Below the pieces are notes generated by a model. That model was not told the origin of the DNA, did no database searches, and saw only the letters and a program-made list of their open reading frames with translations. A DNA stretch of 37,662 nt. Source: a virus. The translations under genes and the position numbers were made by a program. Below are positions 37,050-37,662 of the stretch, piece by piece. Positions within the stretch are counted from its first letter, which is position 1; the number at the start of each line of letters is the position of its first letter. The stretch is from positions 1 through 37,662 of IMG/VR virus record IMGVR_UViG_3300042390_000108. One strand, 5' to 3'.

Positions 37050-37662
37050 ATGGCAGATATTGTTCCATCCCTGTTCGGCTTTTCACCTCAGATGTACCAA
37101 CAGCAGCAGCAAGACCGGGCCGATGCCCAGGCGCTGCAATACGCCAAACTGGACCCGTTCCAGCAGGCGAACTACGCCATTGGCCGTGGGGCCAACATGC
37201 TGGGCGGCGCTATCGGCGGTGCTCTTGGCGGTCAAGACCCTGAGTTGCAGCGCATCACCCGCGCTCAACAAATCGCAAGCCAGATTGACTTTACCGACCC
37301 GCAGTCTTTTAAACAAGGTATGGCTGCGCTGGGTGATGACACGCAAAGCAAATTGCAGTTGGCGCAGATATTCCGTCAGCAGCAGGAAAGCGGCGCTTTG
37401 ATCGGCCAGCGTAACGCGGCTGCGCAGGCGTCCATAGCCCAAGCAACACGCGAGCGCGGCCCTACGGGCGATGTCGCAAAAGGAATGCGCGTAAACGAGA
37501 TAACCCGAGCCCTTCAAACACCTGAGTTGAACCCGCTTGAGCGTATCGGCTTGGAAGCAGAATTAAAATCACTGAGCCCGGCCAAAGCTAAAGAGCCTAC
37601 GACTAACGAGATAACTAACGCTGCTGCTTTTGCCGCTACCAAGGGTGAGCCCGGCACACCGG
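37050..37662 (+). CDS. internal virion protein, second allele, truncated by the window end (204 codons)
   Basis: AAGGAG precedes the ATG. The sequence MADIVPSLFGFSPQMYQQQQ aligns with the gene at 316 throughout, with scattered changes, one 5-residue insertion (ASIAQ) and an LNP for ISD exchange. No stop occurs before the edge. If base 37662 is joined to 908, the frame continues exactly to the stop at 1713 and yields 472 aa. It is therefore the gene's true upstream half in the circular genome, and 316-780 is the alternative allele. Confidence 0.85.
   Translation, partial: MADIVPSLFGFSPQMYQQQQQDRADAQALQYAKLDPFQQANYAIGRGANMLGGAIGGALGGQDPELQRITRAQQIASQIDFTDPQSFKQGMAALGDDTQSKLQLAQIFRQQQESGALIGQRNAAAQASIAQATRERGPTGDVAKGMRVNEITRALQTPELNPLERIGLEAELKSLSPAKAKEPTTNEITNAAAFAATKGEPGTP
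37536..37662 (+). repeat. exact 127-base overlap with bases 781-907
   Basis: This is the partner of the copy at 781-907. It reaches the last base of the window, as expected for an assembly that ended at a branching point of its graph. Confidence 0.93.

Noticed and set aside
1-37662. Lysogeny genes, CRISPR arrays, insertion sequences or phage RNA polymerase
   Set aside because: None recognised on either strand. A strictly lytic life style is likely, but an unfamiliar regulator (for example the 70-aa protein) could still hide a switch.

Overview
This window is essentially one complete, circularly closable genome of a tailed phage with podovirus-type gene content. It has terminase, portal, scaffold, coat, adaptor, nozzle-like and ejection proteins, and no sheath, tape-measure or tail-tube genes. 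No tRNA, integrase, repressor, phage RNA polymerase or CRISPR array was seen. Almost every gene starts with a Shine-Dalgarno sequence, and many are joined by ATGA or TGATG/TAATG overlaps. The gene families (GP88, VRR-NUC/SNF2, DUF2800, family A polymerase, DUF6321, FmdB-like ribbon, GH108 lysozyme) resemble those of aquatic Proteobacteria phages. A freshwater betaproteobacterial host is plausible, but only from memory of similar genomes.

The two ends overlap. Bases 781-907 and 37536-37662 are exactly identical over 127 bases. Upstream of them, 1-780 and 36699-37535 are two diverged alleles of the same region. Joining 37662 to 908 keeps the reading frame and gives a 36,755-base circle in which the broken gene at 37050 becomes a 472-aa protein.

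Layout on the circle: (1) 3876-6910, minus strand: an early-type operon in which every neighbouring gene pair overlaps. It begins with a VRR-NUC nuclease and an SNF2-type helicase and ends with nine tiny genes, including a free-standing NrdR-type zinc ribbon. (2) 6938-6967: promoter-like sequences between the two divergent units. (3) 6997-13311, plus strand: the replication module, with a small protein, a DUF2800 nuclease, a presumed ssDNA-binding protein, family A DNA polymerase and primase-helicase. A 92-nt four-way-junction (cloverleaf-like) RNA element lies at 8922-9013, upstream of the polymerase. (4) 13332-14890, minus strand: small unknown genes, GP88 and two micro-ORFs. (5) 14891-15195: a non-coding control region with seven copies of ATGACTA in both orientations, other repeats and an AT-rich stretch. 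It is a candidate origin and/or operator. (6) 15196 round the circle to 3872, plus strand: the late operon. Its order is terminase, portal, collagen-like and YadA-head-like fibres, glycosyltransferase, more fibres, lysis cassette, scaffold, coat, small head proteins, adaptor, nozzle, fibre, cupin and ejection proteins.

How it works together: leftward and rightward early units supply nucleases, helicase, polymerase and primase. The control region probably switches between the second leftward unit and the late operon. The late operon builds the capsid and the host-recognition apparatus and lyses the cell. The main surprises are the structured RNA, the ATGACTA array, the chain of overlapping micro-genes with the mini-NrdR, the duplicated fibre-plus-partner unit, and strain-level variation concentrated in the ejection genes.
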